A stretch of 64,000 bases of DNA, taken from assembly GCF_900187035.1 (NCBI RefSeq), contig NZ_LT906446.1:186001-250000 (forward strand). Direction: 5' to 3'. Positions 17,540-27,644 of the stretch are shown piece after piece. The notes under the pieces are model-generated. The model saw only the letters and a program-made list of their open reading frames with translations. It had not been told where the DNA came from and searched no databases. The position numbers and the translations under genes are program-made. Origin of the DNA: Megamonas hypermegale. Its GTDB lineage: Bacteria > Bacillota > Negativicutes > Selenomonadales > Selenomonadaceae. The number at the start of each line of letters is the position of its first letter. Position 1 is the stretch's first letter.

Positions 17540-18424
17540 ATGCTATATCATAGTTTAGTCTTATTGAGTAATATTTGTTGCGTATTACCAGAAGGTTTTA
17601 CTCGTTTTATCGGGAAAATTATAGGTAATTTAACTTGGTATTTAGTGCCTAAAAAGCGTAAAGTTATGGCTGTAAATAATATTAAACGTTGTTTAAAAGT
17701 TGATGAAGTGAGAGCAAATCAAATTGCTAAAAAATCATGGACTCGTTTTGGTCCAATGGTGATGGAAGTATTACGTTTTAAAGTAATTTGTCGCGATATT
17801 GAGAAATATGTAACTATTATTGGTGAAGAAAATATAAAAAAAGCTATGGAATGTGATGTGGGGGGTGTTATTGCCACAGCACATAGTGGCAATTGGGAAA
17901 TCATAGGCGCTGCACTTACACATAAAGGTATGAAAATAGCAGGCGTAGCACAACATCAGCGAAATGAACAAGTAAATCAATTTATTAATTATTGTAGAGC
18001 TTTTACTGGTATGCATATTACTGATAAATTGGATATTAAAGATATGATGAAAATGCTCAGTAAAAAGTATTTTATTGGTCTTATCATGGACCAAGATGGT
18101 GGCTCAACTGGTATAATGATGCCTGTTTTTGGTTATGAAGCGTCTTGTGTACAAGGACCAGCTGTTATGAGTCGTTTTAAAAATGCCCCAATATTACCAG
18201 CTTTTATTACACAGGATAGACCAGGTCATCATATTTTGACAATAGGCGAGCCGGTCTTTACAATGAGAACAAAAGATAAAAAACAAGATATATATAATAC
18301 AATGTATGATTTGACGAAAATGGTTGAAGAACATATAAAACGTTATCCAGAAGAATGGTTTTGGCTCCATGATAGATGGAAATATGCTGAACGCAAGAAA
18401 AAAGAAGCAAATAACTTGCAGTAA
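17540..18424 (+). CDS. LpxL/HtrB-family lipid A acyltransferase, copy 1
   Basis: This 294-residue protein belongs to the lysophospholipid acyltransferase family of late lipid A acyltransferases. It has a catalytic HxxxxD-like motif in AHSGNWEIIG (about residues 114-123), the block GLIMDQDGG and a C-terminal EEWFWLHDRWK motif typical of HtrB/MsbB proteins. It adds a secondary acyl chain to the lipid A precursor at the inner membrane. A second paralogue lies at 30115. Which position each acylates cannot be told from sequence. Confidence 0.88.
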   Translation: MLYHSLVLLSNICCVLPEGFTRFIGKIIGNLTWYLVPKKRKVMAVNNIKRCLKVDEVRANQIAKKSWTRFGPMVMEVLRFKVICRDIEKYVTIIGEENIKKAMECDVGGVIATAHSGNWEIIGAALTHKGMKIAGVAQHQRNEQVNQFINYCRAFTGMHITDKLDIKDMMKMLSKKYFIGLIMDQDGGSTGIMMPVFGYEASCVQGPAVMSRFKNAPILPAFITQDRPGHHILTIGEPVFTMRTKDKKQDIYNTMYDLTKMVEEHIKRYPEEWFWLHDRWKYAERKKKEANNLQ

Positions 18425-18472
18425 AAGGCTTTGTCTTGTAAAATAAGTATATATAATTTTAGGAGGACGGCT

Positions 18473-19300
18473 ATGAATAAACAAAAAACTATTGCCCGAG
18501 AAATTATGTATTCGGGGATAGGACTTCATTCAGGAGCAGAAGTTAAGATGAAGTTAAGTCCGGCTCCAGTAGATACGGGGATAGTATTTATTAGAACGGA
18601 TTTACCAAATAAACCTCGGATAAAAGCAATAGCAAGTAATGTTACTTCTACACTTAGAGCTACTACTATTGGCGATGGAGAAATAAAAGTTTTTACGATA
18701 GAGCATTTAATGTCAGCATTATTTGCTAGTGATATAGATAATTGTTATATTGAACTAGATAATGAAGAACCTCCAGTAGTTGATGGAGCGTCAGAAGTTT
18801 TTGTTAAATTATTGTCTGAAGCTGGCAGTGTTGAACAAGATAAAATGCGTCAAGAAATTGTCATAAAAAAAGTATATCGTATAGATGATAAAGAGCGTTT
18901 TGTTATGGTTGTGCCATATGATGGTTTTCGTGTAAGTTTTACGTCATTAAACCCTCATCCACTTATTGGTACGCAATATTATGATTTTACATTTGATATA
19001 GATGCATATAAACAAGAAATTGCACCAGCTAGAACAATTGCTTATGAAAAAGAAGTAGAGGCACTACATAAGATGGGTCTTGGTCTTGGTGGAAATTTAG
19101 AAAATGTAATTGTGTACAATGATGAAGGCTGGATGAATAAATTAAGATATGCTGATGAATTAGTTCGTCATAAGATATTAGATATTATCGGTGATTTAAG
19201 ATTAGCTGGTGTGTTAAAAGCACATGTTATTGCTGTGAAGTCAGGTCATGAACTCAATACGAAATTGGCGAAGAAAATTCTAGCAGATTTTGTTAAATAG
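18473..19300 (+). CDS. lpxC: UDP-3-O-acyl-N-acetylglucosamine deacetylase LpxC
   Basis: This enzyme has 275 residues from the ATG that follows AGGAGGACGG. It is the committed, zinc-dependent deacetylase of lipid A synthesis. The zinc ligands are recognisable in EHLMSAL (His, about residue 77) and in the late VRHKILDIIGDL block (His and Asp). GLHSGAEVKMKLSPA marks the N-terminal repeat. It lies 19 bases upstream of fabZ. Separate LpxC and FabZ are the common state, whereas some phyla carry a fusion. Confidence 0.96.
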   Translation: MNKQKTIAREIMYSGIGLHSGAEVKMKLSPAPVDTGIVFIRTDLPNKPRIKAIASNVTSTLRATTIGDGEIKVFTIEHLMSALFASDIDNCYIELDNEEPPVVDGASEVFVKLLSEAGSVEQDKMRQEIVIKKVYRIDDKERFVMVVPYDGFRVSFTSLNPHPLIGTQYYDFTFDIDAYKQEIAPARTIAYEKEVEALHKMGLGLGGNLENVIVYNDEGWMNKLRYADELVRHKILDIIGDLRLAGVLKAHVIAVKSGHELNTKLAKKILADFVK

Positions 19301-19319
19301 GAAAAGAGGTTTATATATT

Positions 19320-19757
19320 ATGAGAATTGATATTACTGAGATTGAAAAAGTATTACCGCATCGTCCTCCATTTTTGTTGGTTGACCGTATTATTGAATTG
19401 GAACCGATGAAATACGCTGTAGGCGTAAAAAATATTACTATGAATGAACCACAATTTCATGGTCATTTTCCAGATCATCCAATTATGCCTGGTGTTTTGA
19501 TTTTGGAAGCTATGGCACAAGTTGGTGGCTTTGCTTTATTATATCCAGAAGAAAATAGAGGTAAATTACCTTATTTTGGCGGAATGGATAATGTAAAATT
19601 TAAAAGACCAGTAATTCCTGGTGACCAGTTGATAATGAAATCTGAAATTACAAAAATTCGTGGCGAATTTGGTAGAGTACATTGTGAAGGATATGTAGAT
19701 GACCAGCTTGTAGCACAGGGTGATTTTACATTTGCATTGCAAAAAACAGAACTTTAA
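19320..19757 (+). CDS. fabZ: 3-hydroxyacyl-ACP dehydratase FabZ
   Basis: This 145-residue protein begins at the ATG at 19320 after GAAAAGAGG. It is a hot-dog-fold dehydratase with the active-site block GHFPDHPIMPGVLILEAMAQ (catalytic His and Glu) and the early HRPPFLLVDR motif. It dehydrates beta-hydroxyacyl-ACP and so competes with LpxA and LpxD for hydroxyacyl-ACP, which explains its place among lpx genes. Confidence 0.96.
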   Translation: MRIDITEIEKVLPHRPPFLLVDRIIELEPMKYAVGVKNITMNEPQFHGHFPDHPIMPGVLILEAMAQVGGFALLYPEENRGKLPYFGGMDNVKFKRPVIPGDQLIMKSEITKIRGEFGRVHCEGYVDDQLVAQGDFTFALQKTEL

Positions 19758-19766
19758 TAGTTTGGT

Positions 19767-19792
19767 AAAAAGCTAAAATTTTAGCTTTTTGA
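19767..19792 (+). terminator. Short hairpin with T-run between fabZ and lpxA
   Basis: AAAAGCTAAAATTTTAGCTTTTT is self-complementary and ends in T residues. It is a weak terminator or attenuator 20 bases before lpxA. Confidence 0.55.
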
Positions 19793-19808
19793 TGAGGAGT
19801 GAAATTTA

Positions 19809-20612
19809 GTGGGAGAAGAAAATAAAATACATCCTACAGCAATAATACATCCTAATGCTCGTATTGGTAAAAATGTAGAAATTGGACCATATGTAATAAT
19901 CGATGGAGATGTGGAAATTGGTGATGGTACAAAAGTACTTCCACATGCCGTTATAACAGGATGGACTAAAATAGGTAAAGATTGTGTGATTTTTCCAAGC
20001 GCATCTATCGGTGCAGAACCACAGGATTTAAAATTCAAAGGTGAAAAATCTTATGTAGTTATTGGCGATAGAACAAAAGTTCGTGAGTTTGCGACGATTC
20101 ATCGTGCTTGCGGAGCTGAAGAAGAAACTCGTATCGGCAATGATTGCTTATTGATGGCATATACACATGTAGCACATAACTGTGTTATTGGCAATAATGT
20201 AGTCATGGCAAATAATGCTTCAGTAGCAGGTCATGTAATAGTAGAAGATAGAGTTGTACTTGGCGGTTTTGCAGGAGTGCATCAATTTGTAAAAATTGGA
20301 CGAAATGCAATGGTTGGTGGTTTTTCAAAATTAGTTCAAGATGTTGTGCCATATACAATTGTTGATGGTCGACCAGCTAATGTCTGTGGATTAAATAGTG
20401 TAGGGATTTCTCGTGCAGGTATATCGCTTAGCTCTAGACGTTCTATTAAACAGGCGTATAAAATTTTATATCGTTCTGGTTTAAAATTAGCACAGGCAAT
20501 ATCTGTGATTGAACAAGAAGTGGACTCTTGTCCAGAAGTAGAACATTTCTTGCGTTTTCTACGCGATGCAGACCGTGGTATTTGTCGAGAAAGTCATGAA
20601 AGCAGTAATTAA
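19809..20612 (+). CDS. lpxA: UDP-N-acetylglucosamine acyltransferase LpxA
   Basis: This 267-residue protein starts at GTG after GAGGAGTGAAA. It catalyses the first acylation of UDP-GlcNAc. Hexapeptide repeats run from about residue 8 to 190, with the catalytic His in [12 protein letters not shown] (about residue 120), and a helical C-terminal domain follows ([16 protein letters not shown]). Length is standard. It precedes lpxI by 14 bases. Confidence 0.96.
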   Translation: MGEENKIHPTAIIHPNARIGKNVEIGPYVIIDGDVEIGDGTKVLPHAVITGWTKIGKDCVIFPSASIGAEPQDLKFKGEKSYVVIGDRTKVREFATIHRACGAEEETRIGNDCLLMAYTHVAHNCVIGNNVVMANNASVAGHVIVEDRVVLGGFAGVHQFVKIGRNAMVGGFSKLVQDVVPYTIVDGRPANVCGLNSVGISRAGISLSSRRSIKQAYKILYRSGLKLAQAISVIEQEVDSCPEVEHFLRFLRDADRGICRESHESSN

Positions 20613-20626
20613 AGCGAGGATTTAAG

Positions 20627-21433
20627 ATGAAATCAATAGGTTTATTATCCGGAATTGGAAGACTTCCTATAGAAGTGGCTAAAGCTGCAAAAAAAATGGG
20701 CATCAGTGTTTATGCTGTAGGCTTAGTTGATGGAGTAGAAGCTGATTTAGCAAAAGAAGTAACAGATTATAAAGCAATTAGTATAGCTCAACTTGGTAGT
20801 ATCATTGAATATTTAAAATCCAATAATGTAACAGATGTTATTATGATTGGTAAGGTTACAAAAGAAATATTGTTTACAGGACAACATGCGCTACCAGATG
20901 CTAGAATGTTAGCTTTACTTGCTTCTTTGAAAGACCATAGTGATGATACTATGATGCTTGCTTTTGTAAAGGAATTAGCGAAAGAAGGCATACAGACATT
21001 TGACCAGACAATGCTTTTGAAAATGATTATGCCGAAACCAGGAGTACTTACTAAACGTCAGCCAACTCAACAAGAAAAAGAAGATATGGAATTTGGTTTT
21101 AAGATGGCAAAAGCCCTTGGTGGTTTAGATATAGGACAAACAGTAGTTGTAAAAAATAAAGCTGTTATGGCTCTTGAAGCAATAGAAGGTACGGATGCAT
21201 GCATATTGCGTGGAGGAAAATTAGCTTGCGGTGGTGCTGTTGTAGCTAAAGTTGCTAAACCAGCTCAGGATAATCGTTTTGATATGCCAGCTGTTGGAAT
21301 AAAGACTATAGAAACAATGATAGAAGTAAATGCTTCGGCACTTGTTATTGAAGCAGGACGTACTTTATTGGTTGATAGAGAAAAAGCATTAGATTTAGCT
21401 GATAAGCACGATATAACTATTGTGGTAATGTAG
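20627..21433 (+). CDS. lpxI: UDP-2,3-diacylglucosamine pyrophosphatase LpxI
   Basis: This 268-residue protein is of the LpxI (DUF1009) family, which hydrolyses UDP-2,3-diacylglucosamine to lipid X in bacteria lacking LpxH. Family marks are the N-terminal LLSGIGRLPIEVAKAAK, the late GVLTKRQPT segment, and the C-terminal VEANAxALVIEAGRTL-like block (here EVNASALVIEAGRTL) followed by DRE. No lpxH or lpxG is in the cluster. It lies between lpxA and lpxB, the usual place in this class. Confidence 0.93.
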   Translation: MKSIGLLSGIGRLPIEVAKAAKKMGISVYAVGLVDGVEADLAKEVTDYKAISIAQLGSIIEYLKSNNVTDVIMIGKVTKEILFTGQHALPDARMLALLASLKDHSDDTMMLAFVKELAKEGIQTFDQTMLLKMIMPKPGVLTKRQPTQQEKEDMEFGFKMAKALGGLDIGQTVVVKNKAVMALEAIEGTDACILRGGKLACGGAVVAKVAKPAQDNRFDMPAVGIKTIETMIEVNASALVIEAGRTLLVDREKALDLADKHDITIVVM

Positions 21434-21437
21434 TACT

Positions 21438-21485
21438 AGGAGGCGCGGAGATACATTTTTTAATGTTATCATCGCGTCTTTTTCT
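21438..21485 (+). terminator. Possible hairpin terminator between lpxI and lpxB
   Basis: AGGCGCG can pair with CGCGTCT across a loop of about 25 bases, and a T-run follows. The long loop makes it weaker than the other terminators in the cluster. Confidence 0.4.
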
Positions 21486-21509
21486 GCTTGATATAGGTTG
21501 GAGGATTTT

Positions 21510-22664
21510 ATGTATAAAATAATGTTTTCCGCTGGAGAAACATCGGGTGATATGCACGGTGCTAACTTAGCGAAGGCAATAAAGGAAATAGCACCGAATA
21601 CATATTTATTCGGTTTTGGTGGACCACAAATGGAAGCTGCTGGTGTAACACTTTGTAAAAATATGTTAGATTATAGTGTGATGGGTTTTTGGGAAGTATT
21701 GATAAATCTTCGCAAGATGTTTAAGTTGAAAGATTTTCTTGTAGAAGAAATGAAGAGACAAAAACCAGATTTGCTTGTTTTGATAGATTATCCGGATTTC
21801 AATTGGCGTTTAGCCAGTGAAGCCAAAAAATTAAATATACCAGTATTTTCATATATTCCACCGTCAGCATGGGCTTGGCGAAAAGGAAGGGCAAAAAAAG
21901 TAGCTAAAATAGCTGATAAAATAGTGGCTATTTTTCCATTTGAAACGAAAGTGTATGAAGAAGCAGGTGCTGATATTTCTTTTGTAGGAAATCCATTATT
22001 AGACAATGTAAAATCTTCTATGACAAAAGAGCAGGCCTGTAAATTTTTTAATATAGATTTAACTGATGACAATATTTTATTGTTACCAGGAAGTAGAAAA
22101 CAAGAAATTGAAAAAATGTTAGAGCCTATGTTAGAGGCAGGCAAAATTATTAGTAAAGAACGAAAAAATGTTAAATTCTTTTTGCCAGTAGCACAAGGAA
22201 TTGATGGTAAACGCATTGAAGCAAAAATAAATGAATCGGGCTTAAATGTAACATTATGTTATGAGAAAACGTATGATTTGATGAATTGTTGTGATTTTGC
22301 AATAGCAACTTCAGGAACGGTAACTTTAGAAGCTGCTCTTATGGGTCTTCCTTGTGTTGTTTTATATAAAATGTCTTCATTTACGTATCGCATTGCTAAA
22401 TTATTTGTGAATGTAAAATTTTTCAGTTTGCCAAATATTTTAGCTGATGAAAAAGTTTTACCAGAGTTACTACAAGATGATGTAAATGGTGAAAGAATAG
22501 CTGATGAGTCTAGATTATTATTTAAGGATACTGAAACAGCTCAAATTGTAAAAGATAAGTTAGGACAAATAAAATTAAAATTGGGTTCTCCAGGTGTAGC
22601 AGAAAGAACAGCAAAGATTATTTTGCAGACAGCTGAAAAATTTTTATCAAAAAATAAGGAATAG
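21510..22664 (+). CDS. lpxB: Lipid-A-disaccharide synthase LpxB
   Basis: This protein has 384 residues from the ATG at 21510, placed 5 bases after GGAGGA. An in-frame TTG 12 bases upstream lies in that ribosome binding site and is rejected. It is a GT-B glycosyltransferase (family 19) that condenses lipid X with UDP-diacylglucosamine. Marks are SAGETSGDMHGANL at the N-terminus, PPSAWAWRKGRAKK in the middle and ATSGTVTLEAALMGLPCVV near residue 270. msbA starts 5 bases after the stop. Confidence 0.95.
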   Translation: MYKIMFSAGETSGDMHGANLAKAIKEIAPNTYLFGFGGPQMEAAGVTLCKNMLDYSVMGFWEVLINLRKMFKLKDFLVEEMKRQKPDLLVLIDYPDFNWRLASEAKKLNIPVFSYIPPSAWAWRKGRAKKVAKIADKIVAIFPFETKVYEEAGADISFVGNPLLDNVKSSMTKEQACKFFNIDLTDDNILLLPGSRKQEIEKMLEPMLEAGKIISKERKNVKFFLPVAQGIDGKRIEAKINESGLNVTLCYEKTYDLMNCCDFAIATSGTVTLEAALMGLPCVVLYKMSSFTYRIAKLFVNVKFFSLPNILADEKVLPELLQDDVNGERIADESRLLFKDTETAQIVKDKLGQIKLKLGSPGVAERTAKIILQTAEKFLSKNKE

Positions 22665-22669
22665 ATGAG

Positions 22670-24403
22670 ATGAATGATTATAAGAGACTAATTTCGTTTA
22701 TAAAGCCATATTGGAAGAGGCTAGGACTTGCCATAATCTGCATAATAATGTCAGCAGCAGCTAATTTATATGTACCATGGATTATAAAAGATATGGTTGA
22801 TAAGGTACTTATGAATAAAGATATGATGCTATTAAATTTAATAGCAGCTGGGATAGTAGTTGTATTTTTATTTAGAGGTATATTTTATTATGGACAATCG
22901 TATTTAGTTTCGTATATAGCACAGAGAGTTATAATTGATGTGCGTGAGTTGTTATATATTAAATTTCAAAAATTACAACTTGGTTATTATGAAAAAAAGC
23001 AAACAGGTACGATTATGAGCTATATAACAAATGACGTGGCGGCATTACAGGCGGCACTTGTTGATAGCTTAATAGAAATGGTGACGGAACTATCTATTTT
23101 GATAGGTTCGTTGATTATGATGTTTTATTTAGATTGGAAACTCAGTATTGTAACACTTGTAGTTGTACCAGTAATTGGACAAGCTATGAAAATTTTTGGA
23201 CGAAAATTGAAACAAAGTGGTGCTTTAATACAGGAAAGAACAGCTGAAATTACATCTTTGTTACAAGAAAGTATATCTGGTGTTAGAGTAGTAAAATCAT
23301 TTGCTAGAGAAGATTATGAAATAGAGAGATTTCAAAATCAAAATAACTTAAATTTTAAAGCTAATATGAAGAGTGTACAACTCAGTTCATTATTGACACC
23401 TACTGTAGAATTTTTAGCAGCTGTTATTGTAGCTGTTATTTTATGGTTTGGCGGTTATCAAGTTGTAAATGGAGCTTTAACTGCTGGGGCATTAGTTGCG
23501 TTTTTAACATATGCGGTAAATTTGGCCAATCCTGTAAAACGCATTAGTCGTGTATATGGGACAATTAATAAAGCAATGGCAGCAGCAGAACGTGTATTTA
23601 ATGTTTTAGATACTGAGGAAAAGTTAAAAGATAAACCAAATGCAATAGAATTGCCAAAGATTAGCGGAGATGTACAATTTGACCATGTATCTTTTGGTTA
23701 TAAAAAAGATGTTGACGTATTACATGATTTGACACTTGAAGCTAAGCCAGGTCAAGTAATTGCATTTGTAGGCCCTAGCGGTGCAGGTAAATCAACAATT
23801 GCCAATTTGATACCACGTTTTTATGATGTAACGGCAGGTTCTATAAAAATAGATGGTATTGATATTAGAGATGTTACAATACGTTCTTTACGTGAGCAAA
23901 TCGGGGTAGTACCACAAGAAACAATGTTGTTTAGTGGTACTGTCAAAGATAATATTCGCTATGGTCGTCTTGATGCAACTGATGAGGAAATCATCGAAGC
24001 AGCTAAAGCTGCAAATGCGCATAATTTTATTATGCATTTAGCAGATGGATATGAAACTAAAATCGGTGAAAGAGGTATAACTTTATCAGGCGGACAACGC
24101 CAACGTATTGCTATAGCGCGTGCAATTTTAAAAAATCCACGTATCTTGATTTTAGATGAAGCGACATCGGCTTTAGATACGGAAAGTGAAGAAATTGTGC
24201 AAGAAGCATTAGATAAATTAATGATAGGCAGAACATCGTTTGTCATTGCACATCGCTTATCAACGATTATCAATGCGGATAAGATTATTGTGTTAGATAA
24301 TGGTAAAGTTACTGAAAGTGGCACACATAAAGAACTTATGCAGACAGGTGGTTTATATAGTCATTTGTATAACATACAATTTAGTGATAAGAAAGCAAAA
24401 TAG
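22670..24403 (+). CDS. msbA: Lipid A flippase MsbA (ABC transporter)
   Basis: This 577-residue half-transporter has six membrane helices (about 1-310) fused to an ABC ATPase. It has Walker A GPSGAGKST, signature LSGGQRQR, Walker B ILILDEATSALD and switch His in VIAHRLST. It flips core-lipid A across the inner membrane. Family assignment is by domain layout and position between lpxB and waaA; other exporters of this fold are possible, but context strongly favours MsbA. Confidence 0.92.
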   Translation: MNDYKRLISFIKPYWKRLGLAIICIIMSAAANLYVPWIIKDMVDKVLMNKDMMLLNLIAAGIVVVFLFRGIFYYGQSYLVSYIAQRVIIDVRELLYIKFQKLQLGYYEKKQTGTIMSYITNDVAALQAALVDSLIEMVTELSILIGSLIMMFYLDWKLSIVTLVVVPVIGQAMKIFGRKLKQSGALIQERTAEITSLLQESISGVRVVKSFAREDYEIERFQNQNNLNFKANMKSVQLSSLLTPTVEFLAAVIVAVILWFGGYQVVNGALTAGALVAFLTYAVNLANPVKRISRVYGTINKAMAAAERVFNVLDTEEKLKDKPNAIELPKISGDVQFDHVSFGYKKDVDVLHDLTLEAKPGQVIAFVGPSGAGKSTIANLIPRFYDVTAGSIKIDGIDIRDVTIRSLREQIGVVPQETMLFSGTVKDNIRYGRLDATDEEIIEAAKAANAHNFIMHLADGYETKIGERGITLSGGQRQRIAIARAILKNPRILILDEATSALDTESEEIVQEALDKLMIGRTSFVIAHRLSTIINADKIIVLDNGKVTESGTHKELMQTGGLYSHLYNIQFSDKKAK

Positions 24404-24412
24404 GTGGAGTTT

Positions 24413-26899
24413 ATGCGAATTTTATACAATATAATAGCTATATTGCTTGTTATACTGCTGATACCGTATTTTATAGTACGGACTATTCGGGAAAAAGGTT
24501 TTTTGGGACGTATAATTCAAAGTTTTGGCTTTTTGCCAAAACATGCTTTGGATAAAGTTGCAGATAAAAATTGTATTTGGATACATGCTTCTTCTGTAGG
24601 GGAAATCGTAGCAACTAGTCCAATTATTAAGGAATTTCGAAAAGAGTTTCCGGGAACGCCGATATTAGTATCAGTGGTAACTAATACAGGCTATATTATG
24701 GCAAATCGCATTATTAAAGATGCAGATAGTATTATTTATTTTCCGATAGATTTGCCGTGGCTTCCGGAACGTATGATAAAAAAAATAAAACCGCGTGTAT
24801 TTTTACCAGTAGAAACAGAATTATGGCCAAACTTTTTAAAAGCAGCACGCAAGCATAATGTTCCTGTAATGATGGTAAATGGTCGTATCAGTGATAAATC
24901 AGTAAAACGATATAAATATATGTTTAGCATTTTATCTGATATGATAGGCACAGTAAAAAAATTTGCAATGCAATCAGATATTGATGCATCATATATCATT
25001 CGGTTAGGTGCTGATGAAAAATTAGTAACAGTTACAGGTAATACTAAATTTGACCAAACATATACAGATGTAAGTACAAAAGAAAAACAAGTATTATTAA
25101 AAGAATTATGTCTTGATAATGCTCAAGGTATATTTTTAGCAGGAAGTACACATAAAGGTGAAGAAGAAGCTGTATTGAAAGCTTTTTCTAAATTAAAAAA
25201 GACACATGTGAATGCTAAATTGTTAATTGCACCGCGAAGTATTTTACGCAAAGATGAAATAGCTAGCATTTGTCATAAATATGGTTTTAAAACAGATTTT
25301 CGCACTAAGCTTAAAGAAAAACCTAGTTATGATCATGATGTAGTCATTTTAGATACGATTGGCGAACTTGGTAGAATTTACAGTTTAGGTGATGTAATTT
25401 TTGTTGGTGGTAGCTTAATTCGCCATGGCGGGCATAATATTTTAGAGCCAGCGGCGCATGGCAAAGCTATTATCGTAGGACCGCATATGTTCAACTTTAA
25501 AGATACACATATACTTTTCAGTAAACGCAATGCGTGTATTACGGTAAAAGATGCAAAAGAATTAACTAATGCTGTTTTGGATTTATTTGATAATCCAGAA
25601 AAACGTCGACAGATGGAGCAAGAAACTTTAAATATTATAAAAGATAATAAAGGAGCTTCTCGTCGTTCAGCTGTGATATTACATCAAATGTTAGATGAAT
25701 ATGAAAAAGTTGGTCCTGTGCAAGTTCGTTCTACTGAAAAAATTGAAAATTTACAGACGTATTTATATAAATTAGTACATGATGAATCACAAAAAAGTGT
25801 TACAGAAAAAGCCTTTTTAGGTATGCTTTATGGTTTTTCTTTAATTTATCGTGGATTAGTTAATTTTCAATTGAATTTATATCAATGGGGTATAAAAAAA
25901 CAAATAAAATTAGATTGTTTTGTTATAAGTATTGGTAATATAACAGTAGGCGGTACAGGAAAAACGCCGACAGCTAAACTTTTAGCGCGTTATATTCGTG
26001 ATTTAGGTTATAATATAGCTATTCTAAATCGTGGATATCGAGCAAAATGGAAAGGTGAAGTTGGCGTAGTTTCTGATGGAAATACGGTATTTATGACAGC
26101 TGATGAAGCTGGAGATGAAGCGTATTTATTAGCACGAAGTTTGCCAGATATCCCTGTTTTAATAGGTACGGATAGAACTATTTCAGGAAAATATGCTGTA
26201 GATAATTTTAATGTAGATGTAGTCATCTTAGATGATGGATATCAACATTGGAAATTAAAACGCGATTTAAATATTTTGCTCGTTGATGCGATTAATGTAT
26301 TTGGTAACGGTCATATGTTGCCACGTGGAACGCTCAGAGAGCCGCTTAATCATTTAGATAGAGCAGATATGTGCTTATTGACAAAAGTAGACCAAGCAGC
26401 AAAGGGCGCTTGTGAAGAAATTCGTTCAACATTAGCTAAATATAATGAACGAGCACTTGTTGTTGAAAGTACACATAAGCCATTAGGTTTTATAGAAATT
26501 GGTAATTTATTCAGCAAAGAAAAAAATGAAATTTTATCAATTGATACTATGAGAGGTCATAAAATAATTGCTATGTCAGCAATTGGAAATCCTGCTTCAT
26601 TTGAACAAACGCTCAGTGATATTGGGGCAGTGATTACAGAAAGTTTGCGTTTTCCAGACCATCATGATTATACAGAACAAGAAATTAGAGAAGTTATGAA
26701 CCAAGCAGAAGAACAAGGCGCAGAAGCCATTGTAATTACTGATAAAGATGCTGTAAAAATTCCACAAACCTTGCTTAGTAAAAAAAGACCGATACCGATT
26801 TATATTATTAGTATAGAAGTTACATTTATAAATAATGCTGAAGCAGCATTTAAATTTTTACGAGATAAATTACCACCAAAGAAAGGAATAAAAAAATGA
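24413..26899 (+). CDS. waaA-lpxK: Fused Kdo transferase WaaA and tetraacyldisaccharide 4'-kinase LpxK
   Basis: This protein has 828 residues from the ATG after AGGTGGAG (an in-frame GTG 9 bases upstream overlaps that site). Residues 1 to about 425 are WaaA/KdtA: an N-terminal membrane anchor, SSVGEIVATSPII, VETELWPNF and GGSLIRHGGHNILEPAA. A linker leads to LpxK from about residue 475, with P-loop VGGTGKTPTAKLLARY, ILDDGYQH and the late TDKDAVKI motif. The two enzymes act in succession: LpxK phosphorylates the disaccharide and WaaA adds Kdo. The fusion has the later-acting enzyme first. There is no sign of a frameshift or stop between the halves. Confidence 0.94.
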   Translation: MRILYNIIAILLVILLIPYFIVRTIREKGFLGRIIQSFGFLPKHALDKVADKNCIWIHASSVGEIVATSPIIKEFRKEFPGTPILVSVVTNTGYIMANRIIKDADSIIYFPIDLPWLPERMIKKIKPRVFLPVETELWPNFLKAARKHNVPVMMVNGRISDKSVKRYKYMFSILSDMIGTVKKFAMQSDIDASYIIRLGADEKLVTVTGNTKFDQTYTDVSTKEKQVLLKELCLDNAQGIFLAGSTHKGEEEAVLKAFSKLKKTHVNAKLLIAPRSILRKDEIASICHKYGFKTDFRTKLKEKPSYDHDVVILDTIGELGRIYSLGDVIFVGGSLIRHGGHNILEPAAHGKAIIVGPHMFNFKDTHILFSKRNACITVKDAKELTNAVLDLFDNPEKRRQMEQETLNIIKDNKGASRRSAVILHQMLDEYEKVGPVQVRSTEKIENLQTYLYKLVHDESQKSVTEKAFLGMLYGFSLIYRGLVNFQLNLYQWGIKKQIKLDCFVISIGNITVGGTGKTPTAKLLARYIRDLGYNIAILNRGYRAKWKGEVGVVSDGNTVFMTADEAGDEAYLLARSLPDIPVLIGTDRTISGKYAVDNFNVDVVILDDGYQHWKLKRDLNILLVDAINVFGNGHMLPRGTLREPLNHLDRADMCLLTKVDQAAKGACEEIRSTLAKYNERALVVESTHKPLGFIEIGNLFSKEKNEILSIDTMRGHKIIAMSAIGNPASFEQTLSDIGAVITESLRFPDHHDYTEQEIREVMNQAEEQGAEAIVITDKDAVKIPQTLLSKKRPIPIYIISIEVTFINNAEAAFKFLRDKLPPKKGIKK

Positions 26900-27627
26900 A
26901 AATCGTATGTGTAATACCAGCACGATATGCTTCAACTAGACTTCCAGGTAAACCACTTGCTGATATAGCTGGTAAACCAATGGTAGTGCGTACTTATGAA
27001 CGTGCATTACTAGCAAAAAAACCTAGTGAAGTAATTGTGGCTGTAGATGATGAACGTGTATTGGACGCTGTGAAAAGTGCTGGCGGAAAAGCCGTAATGA
27101 CAGCTAAAAATCATCCAACAGGAACAGATAGATTAGCAGAAGTTGCCACTAAAATTCCAGATGCTGATGTAATAATCAATATTCAAGGCGATGAACCACT
27201 TATTGACCCACATATTATTGATGATTTAGCACAAGTTTTTGTAGATGATGAAAATTTACAGATGGCAACTGTTAAAACTCCAATGACTGAAGAAGAAAAA
27301 GATAAACCGAGTAATGTAAAAGTTATTACAGATAAAAATGATTTTGCATTATATTTTTCTCGTTCATTAATTCCATATCCTAGAGAAAATACAGGTGTAA
27401 CAGTTTATAAACATATTGGAATTTATGGCTATCGTAGAGATTTTTTGTTACAATATGCTAAAATGCAACCAACACCACTTGAACAGACAGAGTCACTTGA
27501 ACAGCTTCGTGCTTTAGAAAATGGATATAAAATAAAAGTTATAACTACAGATAAACATTTCGTTGGTGTAGATACACCGGAAGATTTAGCAGAAGTGAAT
27601 GAAATTTATCAGAATTTAAATTTATAG
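26896..27627 (+). CDS. kdsB: CMP-Kdo synthetase KdsB
   Basis: This 243-residue cytidylyltransferase activates Kdo with CTP. The nucleotide-binding motif PARYASTRLPGKPL is at residues 7-20, with NIQGDEPLI near 95 and a late GVDTPEDL motif. It overlaps the waaA-lpxK stop by four bases (ATGA), so the two are translationally coupled. Length is standard. Confidence 0.96.
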   Translation: MKIVCVIPARYASTRLPGKPLADIAGKPMVVRTYERALLAKKPSEVIVAVDDERVLDAVKSAGGKAVMTAKNHPTGTDRLAEVATKIPDADVIINIQGDEPLIDPHIIDDLAQVFVDDENLQMATVKTPMTEEEKDKPSNVKVITDKNDFALYFSRSLIPYPRENTGVTVYKHIGIYGYRRDFLLQYAKMQPTPLEQTESLEQLRALENGYKIKVITTDKHFVGVDTPEDLAEVNEIYQNLNL

Positions 27628-27644
27628 GATTGGAAGTGTTATTA

